A DNA stretch of 64,000 nt from Rhodoligotrophos defluvii (GCF_005281615.1 NZ_SZZM01000001.1:716496-780495), one strand, 5' to 3'. Counted from the stretch's first letter, positions 28,248 to 37,822 are shown. The notes: generated by a model from the sequence alone, not told the origin. Numbers and translations: made by a program.

Positions 28248-28464
28248 TGCCTTTGGCTGGCAGCAGGCCTTCGCGCTGGGCACGCTTGCGGGCCAGCTTG
28301 CGCGCGCGGCGCACCGCCTCTGCCTTCTCGCGAGCACGCTTCTCGGATGGCTTCTCGTAGTGATTCCGGAGCTTCATCTCACGGAAGACCCCTTCGCGCT
28401 GCATCTTCTTCTTGAGCGCTTTGAGAGCCTGTTCGACGTTGTTATCACGTACGAGAACTTGCAC
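28237..28464 (-). CDS. rpsU: 30S ribosomal protein S21
   Basis: 75 residues beginning [20 protein letters not shown], with a strongly basic C-terminal helix ([23 protein letters not shown] type). S21 is needed for initiation on natural mRNAs. The C-terminal extension rich in lysine is usual in Rhizobiales. Monocistronic here, with about 170 bases of upstream sequence after purK. Confidence 0.96.
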   Translation of the reverse strand: MQVLVRDNNVEQALKALKKKMQREGVFREMKLRNHYEKPSEKRAREKAEAVRRARKLARKRAQREGLLPAKGKAR

Positions 28465-28632
28465 GAGTGCTGCCTTTGCTGATCCGGTGATTTGGCTGTT
28501 AGCTATGATGCGGCTCGAAGGTTGGCAATAGCAAAATGCTCTTGCAAGCCGCCTGCGCCGCTCAAGATCGCTATGATTAGCAAAACCAGCCGCGTCTGTC
28601 CATGCCCTCGATGGAAGTCCCGAACGGCAGAT

Positions 28633-29739
28633 CTATTCCTCTGCCGGCTGATCGCGCCGCGGGCTGATCCGGTTCACATGGCCCATCTTGCGGCCGGGGC
28701 GGGCAGCTGTCTTGCCATAGAGGTGAACGGCCAGTTCAGCGCGCGCCGCAAGGCCGGCCCATTGCTCCACCTCCTGCCCGATCAGATTCGTCATCTCCAC
28801 GTCGCTGTGGCGCTTGGTCGAGCCTAGCGGCCAGCCGGCCACCGCCCGCATATGCTGACCGAACTGCGAGACCACGCAGCCGTCCTGCGTCCAGTGCCCT
28901 GAATTGTGCACCCGCGGCGCGATCTCGTTGACCAGGAGATGCTCGCCTGCCGCGTCCCGCACCACAAACAGCTCCACCGCCAGCACGCCCACATAGTCGA
29001 GCGCGGCTGCGATGCGCGCGCCGATTCGCCGGGCTTCGGCAGCACTGGCCAGGCTCACCCCAGCCGGCACCGTCGATGTCTTGAGAATATGGTTCTCATG
29101 GCGGTTCTCGGTGATGTCATAGGCAGCGATCGTTCCATCGCCCCCGCGCGCCACCACCACCGAGCATTCCATCGCGAATGGCACCACCGCCTCCAGAATC
29201 GCATCCTGCGCGCCGATTGCCGTCCACGCGCCCGCCAGGTCATCGCCGGGACGGATGGTCACTTGGCCCTTGCCGTCATAGCCGAAGCGGCGCGTCTTCA
29301 AGATGGCGGGATAGCCAAGCGCATCAAGAGCATTGGCGAGGTCGGCCGCGCGATCGACAGGCAGGAAATGCGCCGTTTCGAAGCCCAGCTCGCTCACGAA
29401 CCGTTTCTCGTGCAGCCGGTCCTGGGTGATGCGCAGCGCCTTTTCCCCTGGCAGCACCGGCACACGCGCCGCGAGAAAGGCCACCGTGCCGTGCGGCACG
29501 TTCTCGAACTCGTAGGTCACCCGATCCACATTCCGTACGAACTCGTCGAGCGCCACCTCGTCGTCATAAGCGGCACAGGTCGAGCGGTAGGCCACGTCGA
29601 ACGCCGGGCTATCCGGATCCGGGCAATAAATGTGGCAGCGCAGCCCCAGCTCGGCGGCAGCCAGGGCCAGCATGCGGCCAAGCTGCCCACCGCCCAGAAT
29701 CCCGATGGTACTGCCCGGTGGGAGGGGAGAAATCGTCAC
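28633..29739 (-). CDS. purK: 5-(carboxyamino)imidazole ribonucleotide synthase PurK
   Basis: ATP-grasp enzyme that carboxylates AIR to N5-CAIR in purine synthesis. The N-terminal GILGGGQLGRMLALAAAELG, the YEFENVP segment, the ATP-grasp lysine region LKTRRFGYDGKGQ and NEIAPRVHNSGHWT are all typical. Length 368. The start is taken as a GTG just downstream of the purE stop, giving a short gap of four bases; an upstream frame extension inside purE is not needed. It is co-transcribed with purE. Confidence 0.95.
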   Translation of the reverse strand: MTISPLPPGSTIGILGGGQLGRMLALAAAELGLRCHIYCPDPDSPAFDVAYRSTCAAYDDEVALDEFVRNVDRVTYEFENVPHGTVAFLAARVPVLPGEKALRITQDRLHEKRFVSELGFETAHFLPVDRAADLANALDALGYPAILKTRRFGYDGKGQVTIRPGDDLAGAWTAIGAQDAILEAVVPFAMECSVVVARGGDGTIAAYDITENRHENHILKTSTVPAGVSLASAAEARRIGARIAAALDYVGVLAVELFVVRDAAGEHLLVNEIAPRVHNSGHWTQDGCVVSQFGQHMRAVAGWPLGSTKRHSDVEMTNLIGQEVEQWAGLAARAELAVHLYGKTAARPGRKMGHVNRISPRRDQPAEE

Positions 29740-29743
29740 GCCT

Positions 29744-30241
29744 TCAGCTCTCGTCCTGCGGAAACTCGCCAACCGCCTCGCTTTGCGCCTGCCGCCACGC
29801 GTCCAGACGGCCTGCCAGCGCCGGATCGCCGAGCGCCAGCACGCTTGCGGCGAGCAAGGCGGCGTTGATCGCACCGGCGCGACCGATCGCCAGTGTGCCG
29901 ACCGGAATGCCCGCAGGCATCTGCACGATCGACAGGAGACTGTCCTGCCCCTGCAATGCCTTTGATTCGATTGGCACTCCGAAAACCGGCAGGCTGGTCA
30001 AGGATGCGGTCATGCCGGGCAGGTGAGCCGCCCCGCCCGCCCCCGCAATGATCACCTTGAAGCCGCGGCCGCGCGCGCTTTTCGCGAACTGGTAAAGCCT
30101 CTCGGGTGTGCGGTGGGCCGAGATGATGCGGGCTTCGTGACCCACTCCGAGTGTACCGAGCAGATCGGCGGCGTGCTTCATGGTCGCCCAATCTGACTGG
30201 CTGCCCATGATGATCGCGACTTGCGGCTCGACGGCACCCAT
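29744..30241 (-). CDS. purE: N5-CAIR mutase PurE
   Basis: Converts N5-CAIR to CAIR. Visible motifs are [48 protein letters not shown] and [25 protein letters not shown], the complete active site of class I PurE. Length 165. The ATG at 30241 has GGAG six bases upstream; a TTG at 30268 is less likely. Purine genes purE-purK form a two-gene operon. Confidence 0.96.
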   Translation of the reverse strand: MGAVEPQVAIIMGSQSDWATMKHAADLLGTLGVGHEARIISAHRTPERLYQFAKSARGRGFKVIIAGAGGAAHLPGMTASLTSLPVFGVPIESKALQGQDSLLSIVQMPAGIPVGTLAIGRAGAINAALLAASVLALGDPALAGRLDAWRQAQSEAVGEFPQDES

Positions 30242-30343
30242 GCGGGTCTCCAGCGGATACGGGCGCAACGCCCGGAAAAGCCGCGGATTATAAGAACGAT
30301 TGCTCTGCGTGCAACGGCGGAATTCTGCTGGCGCGAGATCGGC

Positions 30344-30547
30344 TCAGGCAATGATGTCCGGGATGAGCTGATCCTCCAGCCGGGTGATCTCGTCTTTGAG
30401 CATGAGCTTCTGCTTTTTCAAGCGGCGCAACCGGAGCTGATCCTGCGACAGACCCGATTCGAGGCTGGCGATCGCGGCGTCAAGGTCTCTGTGCTGTTCA
30501 CGCAGGGCAGCAAGGCGCTGTTCGAGAGTATCTGGCAGGCCGTCCAT
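30344..30547 (-). CDS. Small coiled-coil protein, YdcH/DUF465 family
   Basis: 67 residues, almost entirely helical with heptads (LAALREQHRDLDAAIASLES) and the family ending LRRLKKQKLMLKDEITRLED. Function unknown. It lies 102 bases upstream of purE on the same strand. A second family member lies about 170 bases away on the other strand, so the two are divergent paralogues. Confidence 0.85.
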   Translation of the reverse strand: MDGLPDTLEQRLAALREQHRDLDAAIASLESGLSQDQLRLRRLKKQKLMLKDEITRLEDQLIPDIIA

Positions 30548-30628
30548 AAGGATCCTCCCATGGCAGTCGGTCTCGTCGGCTTCCCTATCCGCCGCCGGCC
30601 CCGCACCGGGGGTCAGGATTAAGGACTA

Positions 30629-30634
30629 TATAAT
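30629..30634 (+). promoter_or_regulatory. Candidate -10 box before the second DUF465 gene
   Basis: TATAAT, unusual in this GC-rich window, 86 bases before the ATG at 30720. No good -35 at 17 bases upstream. Confidence 0.3.
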
Positions 30635-30719
30635 GGATCGGCCCCGACTGGAATTCGACAAGCGGGCTCCAATATGTCAATCTGGTAACGCTAGGATCAA
30701 GGAACAGGAGACAGCACCG

Positions 30720-30902
30720 ATGTCCCTTCGCAGCCATCTGGAGGAACTGGTGAACAAGCATCGTACCCTTGACAGCAAGATCCATGCTGCGGAAGCGTGC
30801 CCATCCATGGATGGCTTGAAAGTCCTTGAGCTCAAAAAAGAAAAGCTGCGATTGAAGGACGAGATCAGCCGAATTCAGGCGCAGCTTGCACAACCCCATT
30901 GA
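30720..30902 (+). CDS. Small coiled-coil protein, DUF465 family
   Basis: 60 residues. MSLRSHLEELVNKHRTLDSKI and the C-terminal LELKKEKLRLKDEISRIQAQL match the DUF465/YdcH family and resemble the end of the neighbouring protein (KKQKLMLKDEITRLE). ATG chosen because AGGAG stands nine bases upstream. Function unknown; the divergent paralogue arrangement suggests a local duplication. Confidence 0.82.
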   Translation: MSLRSHLEELVNKHRTLDSKIHAAEACPSMDGLKVLELKKEKLRLKDEISRIQAQLAQPH

Positions 30903-31002
30903 GTCACTTTTACGTGCTGGCAACGCCAAGACGGGCATAAGCCTCGCTTTCTGAGAGCGGGCGAAAAGATGCTGGCGCGCCCCGCGCCAGGCAGGTCTGC
31001 AT

Positions 31003-32631
31003 CTACAGCGACTTTGCCCGTTCCCTGAGTTGGAACTTTTGTATCTTCCCCGTCGAGGTCTTGGGCAGCTCGCCGAACACGACGTGCCGCGGCGCCTTGT
31101 AATGCGCAAGGGCGCTGCGGCAGTAAGCGATAAGCTCCGCCTCGGTGGCCGATGCCCCGGGCTTGAGTTCGATGAAAGCACAGGGGGTCTCGCCCCATTT
31201 TTCGTCCGGCCGGGCCACCACTGCTGCCGCCTGGACTGCCGGATGCTTGTACAGAACATCCTCCACCTCGATCGAGGAGATGTTCTCTCCGCCCGAGATG
31301 ATGATGTCCTTTGAGCGGTCCTTGAGCTGGATATATCCGTCCGGGTGCAGCACCCCGAGGTCGCCGGAGTGGAACCAGCCACCCGCGAAGGCGTCCTGGG
31401 TGGCTTGGGCGTTCTTGAGATAGCCCTTCATCACGATGTTGCCGCGGAACATCACCTCGCCCATGGTGTGGCCATCGGCCGGCACGGGGGTCATGGTCTC
31501 AGGATCCATCACAGTGAGATCATCCAGCGCGAGGTAGCGCACCCCCTGGCGCGCTTTCATCTGCGCCTGCACCCTCGCATCCAGGGCATCCCACTGGCCT
31601 TTCCACTCATTCACCACGGCCGGTCCGTAGGTCTCGGTCAGGCCGTAGACATGGGTCACCTCGAAGCCGGCATCTGCCATGGCCCGCAGCACCGCTTCCG
31701 GCGGGGGCGCCGCCGCGGTGATGAAGCTCACCTTGTGCGGAATGGCCCGCTTCTCCTCGGGCGAGGCATTGAGCAGGAGCGACATCACGATGGGCGCGCC
31801 GCAGAGATGGGTGACCCCATGCTGGGTGATCGCCTCATACATGGCCGCCGCGCGCACCGCCCTCAGGCAGACATGGGTGCCCGCTACCACCGACACCGAC
31901 CACGGAAAGCACCAGCCGTTGCAGTGGAACATCGGCAGCGTCCACAGATAGACGGCGTGTTTCGGCATGGAGGCGGCGATGACGTTGCTGTAGCCCATCA
32001 GGTAGGCGCCGCGATGGTGATAGACCACGCCCTTCGGATTGCCCGTGGTGCCCGAGGTGTAGTTGAGGGAGATGGCCTCCCATTCGTCTGCCGGCGGCGA
32101 CCAGCTGAACGCCGGATCGCCGCTCTCGAGCAGCGCTTCGTAGTCGAGAGTGCCGAGCCGCGGCCCGGCCTGGGGAAAGGCCGGGTCGTCATAGTCGACG
32201 ATGAGCGGCTTCACCTTCGCTTGGCGCAGCGCCTGGCCGACGACGCCGGAATATTCCCGATCGGTGATCAGCACCTTTGTCTCGGCGTGGTCGAGCATGA
32301 AGGCGATGTTGGCCGCATCCAACCTTGTATTGATGGAATGCAGCACGGCACCGGTCATCGGCACACCATAATGCGCCTCCAGCATGGCCGGCACATTGGG
32401 CAGCATCACCGACACCGTATCGCCTTTGCCGATGCCTTTGGCGACCAAGGCCGAAGCGAGGCGACGCGCGCGGGCATAGAATGCGGCATAGCTGATCTGC
32501 AGCGGACCATGGATGATGGCCGTATGGTCCGGGAATGCCAGCGCAGCACGCGCAAGAAAGCCGATGGGCGTCAGCGGCTGGTAATTGGCGGGCGTCCGGT
32601 CGAGATCGGTCTCGTAGGCATTTCGGGCCAT
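31003..32631 (-). CDS. Acyl-CoA synthetase, AMP-forming
   Basis: Activates a carboxylic acid to its CoA thioester through an acyl-adenylate. The P-loop-like NYTSGTTGNPKGVVYHHRGAY, the YGLTETYGP core, the SGDLGVLHPDGYIQLKDRSKDIIISGGENISS hinge and the PKTSTGKIQKFQLRE lysine loop are complete. Length 542. It resembles the medium-chain / methylmercaptopropionate-CoA ligase group more than FadD, but substrate is not determined by what I can see. Alone on the minus strand. Confidence 0.9.
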   Translation of the reverse strand: MARNAYETDLDRTPANYQPLTPIGFLARAALAFPDHTAIIHGPLQISYAAFYARARRLASALVAKGIGKGDTVSVMLPNVPAMLEAHYGVPMTGAVLHSINTRLDAANIAFMLDHAETKVLITDREYSGVVGQALRQAKVKPLIVDYDDPAFPQAGPRLGTLDYEALLESGDPAFSWSPPADEWEAISLNYTSGTTGNPKGVVYHHRGAYLMGYSNVIAASMPKHAVYLWTLPMFHCNGWCFPWSVSVVAGTHVCLRAVRAAAMYEAITQHGVTHLCGAPIVMSLLLNASPEEKRAIPHKVSFITAAAPPPEAVLRAMADAGFEVTHVYGLTETYGPAVVNEWKGQWDALDARVQAQMKARQGVRYLALDDLTVMDPETMTPVPADGHTMGEVMFRGNIVMKGYLKNAQATQDAFAGGWFHSGDLGVLHPDGYIQLKDRSKDIIISGGENISSIEVEDVLYKHPAVQAAAVVARPDEKWGETPCAFIELKPGASATEAELIAYCRSALAHYKAPRHVVFGELPKTSTGKIQKFQLRERAKSL

Positions 32632-32726
32632 GGATGGCGGTTCCTGGCAATCGGCACGATTTGACCGGACAATAGCCAGAACCGGACCGCCTCAGCAATC
32701 CGCCAAAACGAATCGAGATTGGACTT

Positions 32727-33899
32727 CTAGCCGTTGGTCGCCCGCGCTTCGCTTACGCCGGCACGGGCGGCGGCGCCCGCCAGCACCTCCCGCTTCCACT
32801 CGATGAGCTGAACGGCGAGGTAAAGAATGATCAAGCCGCCGCCCACGATCATCACGTCTGCTGTGAAGCCCCCGCCACTCTCGCTCCGCAGAACTTGACC
32901 GACCATGCTGAGCACCGACCCGATGCAGAACACGGCAAGCGAGTTCCGCCCGAACATCACGAGAATATTGTCGCGGGTGAGCACGCGCATGTGCTGATGC
33001 AAGCTGGTATGAATGAACACATAGGCCAGCGCCAGCACATGCAGCAGCCGCGGCAGGTGCAGATCGTTCTTGTTGAACTGCCAGAGCATGCTCGGCAGCG
33101 GCAAGGCGTCAGGCTTTGGCCACAGGCCGAACCGCACGATGGCCAGGCACAGCACTAGGTAAGCCAGCGCGCCATAATAGAGGCAGGGCCGGAACGGCAG
33201 CCTCACGCCCGACCAGGCCAGCGCGCCCAGGCAGTAGCCGATCACGAACAGGAACTGCCAGGCCATCGGATTGAAGAACCAGAAGCCGCGGTCGGGGTAG
33301 GTGCCAAACCGCCAGCCATGCACTTGCGCCGCCACATAGAGCAGTGCCGAAAGGCCGAGCGCCGCCATCAGGTTGAAGCGCGTGGTCAAGACCACGAGGG
33401 GCAGCCCCAGCATGAACAGGATGTACATCGGCAGGATGTTGAGATAGGCGGGCTGGAATCCCAGAGCCGCGAGCCCGAACATGCCCAGCTCGGGCGAGTC
33501 GAAGAACGATTTCAGCCCGTGGACCTCCAGCCAGCCTGGATCCTGGAACACATAGGCGCTGCCGACCAGCACGCCCACGCACACAACGCAGGTCAGAATG
33601 TGAGCCGCGTAGAGCTTCCAGGCCCGCGCGAACGTCTTGAAGACGATGTGGGGGAACACCGGGACCGGCTTGTTCGGATGATAGGCGACGGCGGCGGAGA
33701 TGCCTGCAAGCAGCACGAACAGTTCCGCCGCATCCGACACGCCGAAGTTGCGGGAGGTGAACGCTTCGAAGAAATTGCCGGGAATGTGGTTTATGAAGAT
33801 CATCACCAGCGCGACGCCGCGCCAGAAGTCGATGCGATAATCTCGAAGGCTGCCAAGCGGTGCGGAAGCACCGAAGCTATTCATGCCAGATCCGTTCAT
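32727..33899 (-). CDS. OpgC-type acyltransferase-like membrane protein
   Basis: About 390 residues with roughly ten hydrophobic segments. The N-terminal RDYRIDFWRGVALVMIFINHIPGN and SDAAELFVLLAGISAAVAY are the OpgC signature; OpgC-type proteins succinylate periplasmic glucans in other bacteria. No glucan synthase gene is nearby, so the substrate is open. The ATG at 33899 is preferred because the upstream extension to 33977 is not family-like; ribosome sites are poor for all choices. Confidence 0.85.
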   Translation of the reverse strand: MNGSGMNSFGASAPLGSLRDYRIDFWRGVALVMIFINHIPGNFFEAFTSRNFGVSDAAELFVLLAGISAAVAYHPNKPVPVFPHIVFKTFARAWKLYAAHILTCVVCVGVLVGSAYVFQDPGWLEVHGLKSFFDSPELGMFGLAALGFQPAYLNILPMYILFMLGLPLVVLTTRFNLMAALGLSALLYVAAQVHGWRFGTYPDRGFWFFNPMAWQFLFVIGYCLGALAWSGVRLPFRPCLYYGALAYLVLCLAIVRFGLWPKPDALPLPSMLWQFNKNDLHLPRLLHVLALAYVFIHTSLHQHMRVLTRDNILVMFGRNSLAVFCIGSVLSMVGQVLRSESGGGFTADVMIVGGGLIILYLAVQLIEWKREVLAGAAARAGVSEARATNG

Positions 33900-34197
33900 C
33901 CCAACCGTCTGATCGCAAATGCCGGGCGGAAGGGTGCGTTCCGCCGCTTGAAAATGTGAGCGTGATTTGCGGCACATGTGCCAAAACGGTCTAACTAGGC
34001 CGCTGCCACAATGAACCGTGAATGAATGGTACGTTCAGAAAGTTCGCCTCGCCGTAGCATCTCACGAGCGGTGCAATTCTGTGGGCGAGGGCTTTGCCCG
34101 GATGACGATCGGGAATAAGATCGCAGGCTGTCTTAGATGGAGCAAAACCAAGTCTAGCAAGACGCCGCGGCCGACGGTTGGGAGGATCTCGAGGGCG
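33900..34197. other. Divergent region between OpgC and PrpE genes, 298 bases
   Basis: Holds the promoters of both genes. It contains a perfect 12-base palindrome GGCACATGTGCC at 33971-33982 that might be an operator. An open frame from 34018 runs into prpE, but the protein similarity starts at 34198. Confidence 0.45.
33971..33982. promoter_or_regulatory. Perfect 12-base palindrome, possible operator
   Basis: GGCACATGTGCC, midway in the OpgC-PrpE divergent region. No regulator can be named. Confidence 0.35.
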
Positions 34198-36096
34198 ATG
34201 AGTCGCTATTACGACGTTTATGCGAGCTGGCAACGCGATCCCATGGGTTTTTGGGCCGATGCTGCAAACGACATCGACTGGTTCACGCCATGGGACAAGG
34301 TGTTCGAAAAGGTGGACGGCCTCGACCGATGGTTTGTCGGCGCTGAATGCAACACCTGCTACAACGCGGTCGATCGCCATGCCGACAGCGGGCGAGGCGA
34401 CCAGCAGGCCCTCATCTATGACAGCCCGGTCACCAGCCAGGTGAAGCGCTTCACATATCGCGCGCTCCGCGATGAAATTGCATCACTGGCGGCGGCATTA
34501 CAGGATTTCGGCGTGGTCAAGGGCGACCGGGTCATCATCTATATGCCCATGGTGCCCGAAGCGGTCTTCGCCATGCTTGCCTGCGCGCGCATCGGCGCCA
34601 TCCACTCTGTGGTTTTCGGCGGCTTCGCCTCCCATGAGCTCGCAACGCGCATCGACGATGCCAAGCCGAAGCTTATCCTCTCCGCCACCTGCGGCCTCGA
34701 AGGCAGCCGCATTGTCGAATACATGCCGCTGCTGAGGAAGGCCATGGAGCTCGCGGCAACCAAACCGAGCGCTTGTCTGATCCTTCAACGGGCAATGCAC
34801 CAGGTGCCGCTCGAGGACGGCGAGCACGATTGGGCCGAGGCGGTCGCCCGCGCCAAGAGCGAGGGCCGCAACCCGCCTTGCGTGCCGGTCAAGGCGACCG
34901 ATCCCCTCTACATACTTTACACCTCCGGCACCACCGGCCAGCCCAAGGGCGTGGTGCGCGACAATGGCGGCCATATGGTCGCCCTCAAATGGAGCATGCC
35001 GAACATCTATGGCATAGAGCCGGGCGAGGTGTTCTGGGCGGCATCTGATGTCGGCTGGGTCGTGGGGCACTCCTATATCGTCTATGCCCCGCTGCTGCAT
35101 GGCGCCACCAGTATCCTCTATGAGGGCAAGCCGGTCGGCACGCCCGATGCCGGGGCCTATTGGCGCGTCATCTCCCAGCATGGGGTCAAGGCGATGTTCA
35201 CGGCGCCGACCGCCTTTCGCGCCATCAAGAAGGAAGACCCCGACGGTGTCTTCATCCGCCGTCATGACCTCAGCGGCTTCCGGACCCTGTTCCTGGCCGG
35301 CGAACGCGCCGATCCCGACACGGTGAAGTGGGCTGAGGACAAGCTTCGGGTGCCCGTGGTCGACCATTGGTGGCAGACGGAGACCGGCTGGTCGATTGCC
35401 GCCAATCCGGTGGGACTCGGCATGCTGCCGGTGAAATATGGCTCTCCCTCTGTGCCGATGCCAGGCTACCACATCGATATCCTCGATGAAGCTGGCCATG
35501 CCCTGCCCCCGGGCCAGCTGGGTGCCGTTTGCATCAAGCTGCCATTGCCGCCGGGCAGCCTGCCCACCCTCTGGAACAACGACGCGCGTTTCCGGCAGAG
35601 CTATCTCGATGCATTCCCCGGCTACTACCAGACGGCCGATGCCGGCTATCTCGACGAGGACGGCTACGTCTACATCATGGCCCGCACTGACGACATCATC
35701 AATTGCGCCGGCCACCGCCTGTCCACCGGCGCTATGGAGGAAGTCATAGCCGGGCATCCGGACGTGGCGGAATGCGCGGTGATCGGGGTGGCGGATCCGC
35801 TTAAGGGGCAGGTGCCGCTCGGCTTCCTGGTGCTCAAGGCGGGTGTCGAGCGGCCAGTGGCCGACATAGAACGCGAGGTCGTGCAGCGGATCCGCGAACA
35901 GATCGGGCCGGTTGCGTCCTTCCGCACCGCCATCATCGTTGATCGCCTGCCGAAGACGCGGTCGGGTAAGATCCTGCGCGCCACCATGCGCCAGATCGCC
36001 GACGGCGAGAGCTGGAAAATGCCGGCCACCATCGATGACCCAAAAATCCTCGAGGAGATCGGCGTGGCGCTGAAGGGCCGAGGCTTGGCGGCCTGA
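34198..36096 (+). CDS. prpE: Propionyl-CoA synthetase PrpE
   Basis: AMP-forming acetyl-/propionyl-CoA synthetase family, 632 residues. The N-terminal MSRYYDVYASWQRDPMGFW and WFVGAECNTCYNAVDRH match PrpE rather than Acs. LYTSGTTGQPKGVVRDNGG binds ATP, HWWQTETGW is the core motif, and PKTRSGKILR has the C-terminal lysine that is acetylated in relatives. ATG at 34198 with GGAGG 13 bases and GAGGG 3 bases upstream. Followed 41 bases later by an SDR gene in the same direction. Confidence 0.9.
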   Translation: MSRYYDVYASWQRDPMGFWADAANDIDWFTPWDKVFEKVDGLDRWFVGAECNTCYNAVDRHADSGRGDQQALIYDSPVTSQVKRFTYRALRDEIASLAAALQDFGVVKGDRVIIYMPMVPEAVFAMLACARIGAIHSVVFGGFASHELATRIDDAKPKLILSATCGLEGSRIVEYMPLLRKAMELAATKPSACLILQRAMHQVPLEDGEHDWAEAVARAKSEGRNPPCVPVKATDPLYILYTSGTTGQPKGVVRDNGGHMVALKWSMPNIYGIEPGEVFWAASDVGWVVGHSYIVYAPLLHGATSILYEGKPVGTPDAGAYWRVISQHGVKAMFTAPTAFRAIKKEDPDGVFIRRHDLSGFRTLFLAGERADPDTVKWAEDKLRVPVVDHWWQTETGWSIAANPVGLGMLPVKYGSPSVPMPGYHIDILDEAGHALPPGQLGAVCIKLPLPPGSLPTLWNNDARFRQSYLDAFPGYYQTADAGYLDEDGYVYIMARTDDIINCAGHRLSTGAMEEVIAGHPDVAECAVIGVADPLKGQVPLGFLVLKAGVERPVADIEREVVQRIREQIGPVASFRTAIIVDRLPKTRSGKILRATMRQIADGESWKMPATIDDPKILEEIGVALKGRGLAA

Positions 36097-36137
36097 GCAT
36101 GGCCGAACGAAGACACGAACACCAGGGAACCTGACCG

Positions 36138-36944
36138 ATGGCGCTGAGCGGCAAGGTGGCGATCATAACCGGCGGTGCCCGGGGCACCGGCTTTGCCTGC
36201 GTCGAGCGCTTCCTCGCCGAGGGTGCCGAGGTCGTGCTGGCTGACGTGGATGAGGACGCAGCCGAAGCCGCTCTGCGCGAAGTCAGGGAAGCGGGCCGCA
36301 ATGCCCTCTTCGTGGAATGCGACGTGGGCGATCGGCTGGACGTGCAGAACCTCGTCAGGGCCACGGTCGAAGCCTATGGGGCGGTCGATATTCTCGTCAA
36401 CAACGCCGAGGTGACGAGCGCTGTCGATGATTTCCTGCAGCTGAAGGAGGACGAGTTCGAGCGCGTGCTGCGGACCAATCTGAAGGGTGCCTTCCTGGTG
36501 AACCAGGTTGTCGCGCGCGAGATGATTGCGCAGGTTGAGGCCGGGCGGGCGCCGGGCAGCATCATCAACATGTCTGCCGCCGAGATCATGTCGTCCCTGT
36601 CGCAGCACCTCGCTTATTCCGTGTCGAAGGCGGGCCTGACCCAGCTCACCGAAACCACTGCCCTGGCGCTTGCGCCTCATGGGATTCGGGTGAACGCCAT
36701 CGGATCCGGCAGCTTTTCGGCCGGTCCATTGCGGGCCGGCGTCAAAGGGCGGTCGGCCTATGAGCGCCTTCTCGCCCGCGTGCCGCTGGCGCGCCTTGGC
36801 GAGCCGCACGAAATTGCGGCCATTGCAGCTTTTCTGGCCTCCGACGATGCAAGCTGCATTACCGGCCAGACCATTTGCGCCGATGGCGCCAGCATCGCCC
36901 TTCAGGCAGCCCTTGAGGCGACTTCGCTGGGCCCGGGCCAGTAG
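36138..36944 (+). CDS. Short-chain dehydrogenase/reductase-like protein with altered active site
   Basis: 268 residues with a Rossmann fold: the cofactor motif TGGARGTG at 11-18, an aspartate after beta-2 (LADVDED) that favours NAD, and Tyr160/Lys164 in AYSVSK. Two positions are odd: NNAG is NNAE, and by length-matching to FabG (IIxxxS...Y) the catalytic serine position is Ala147 in IINMSAAE, with a serine one residue earlier. It may be a weak or non-catalytic SDR, or may use Ser146. Same direction as prpE, so possibly an operon. Confidence 0.85.
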   Translation: MALSGKVAIITGGARGTGFACVERFLAEGAEVVLADVDEDAAEAALREVREAGRNALFVECDVGDRLDVQNLVRATVEAYGAVDILVNNAEVTSAVDDFLQLKEDEFERVLRTNLKGAFLVNQVVAREMIAQVEAGRAPGSIINMSAAEIMSSLSQHLAYSVSKAGLTQLTETTALALAPHGIRVNAIGSGSFSAGPLRAGVKGRSAYERLLARVPLARLGEPHEIAAIAAFLASDDASCITGQTICADGASIALQAALEATSLGPGQ

Positions 36945-36951
36945 CCGCGAC

Positions 36952-37701
36952 TTAAGACTCGTCCTCGTCGTCCTGCTTGGCGCTCTTGAGGCCCGCGAGC
37001 CGCGCGAACACCTTCTGCTCGTCGATCTCCTGCTCCTCCTCCGGCTCCGCCTGCCCGCCGAAACGCGTGCCCGCGAAGAGCGCCGAGGCGTCCACCTCCC
37101 CGCCCTGGGTCTCTTCTGCCGGCCGCAATGTCGCGCCCCGTTCCTCTTCCGCAGGCACGGGATGCTCGCGCCGCGCCCGGTCGGCTGCCTTGCGCACGGC
37201 CGCATCCAGCTCGCTCTGCGCGCACAGGCCCAGCGTCACCGGATCCTTCGGCGTCAGGTTGGCTGAGTTCCAATGCGTACGGCTGCGGATCGACTCGATG
37301 GTGGGCTTGGTCGTGCCCACGAGCTTGATGATCTGGCTGTCGGAAAGCTCGGGATGGTAGCGCAGCAGCCACGCGATCGCATCCGGGCGGTCCTGGCGGC
37401 GTGAAACCGGCGTGTAGCGCGGACCTTTGCGGCGCTTCACCTCCGGCACGTCGACCTTCGATTCCGACATGCGCAGCCGGTGGTTGGGGTCGCGCTGTGC
37501 GCGCTCGATCTCCTCGCGCGAAAGCTGGCCGGAAACGATCGGGTCCATGCCCTTGATGCCCGCTGCGACATCGCCATCGGCGATCCCCTTCACCTCCAGC
37601 ACGTGCAGGTTACAGAACTGCGCGATTTGCTCGAAGGTAAGCGAAGTGTTCTCGACCAGCCACACGGCGGTCGCCTTCGGCATGAGCAGCGTTTTCGACA
37701 T
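36952..37701 (-). CDS. Cell-cycle transcriptional regulator TrcR (DUF1013)
   Basis: 249 residues. The N-terminal MSKTLLMPKATAVWLVENTSLTFEQIAQFC, HVLEVKGIADGDVAAGIKGMDPI and the central RPDAIAWLLRYHPELSDSQIIKLVGTTKPTIESIR form two helix-turn-helix-like parts of the DUF1013 family, which is restricted to alphaproteobacteria and associated with RNA polymerase. The C-terminal 80 residues are acidic and disordered. It converges on the SDR gene with a seven-base gap. Confidence 0.85.
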   Translation of the reverse strand: MSKTLLMPKATAVWLVENTSLTFEQIAQFCNLHVLEVKGIADGDVAAGIKGMDPIVSGQLSREEIERAQRDPNHRLRMSESKVDVPEVKRRKGPRYTPVSRRQDRPDAIAWLLRYHPELSDSQIIKLVGTTKPTIESIRSRTHWNSANLTPKDPVTLGLCAQSELDAAVRKAADRARREHPVPAEEERGATLRPAEETQGGEVDASALFAGTRFGGQAEPEEEQEIDEQKVFARLAGLKSAKQDDEDES

Positions 37702-37822
37702 AGGCGCACTCCTTCAGAACCATGGGTTCTGATCCGCTAGGACGTCAATTTAAGGATATTTCGGACTTATATAGGCCGATCGCCGGTGGTTGCAAAGAGC
37801 TTCTGGAAGCCCTCGGCCGCCC

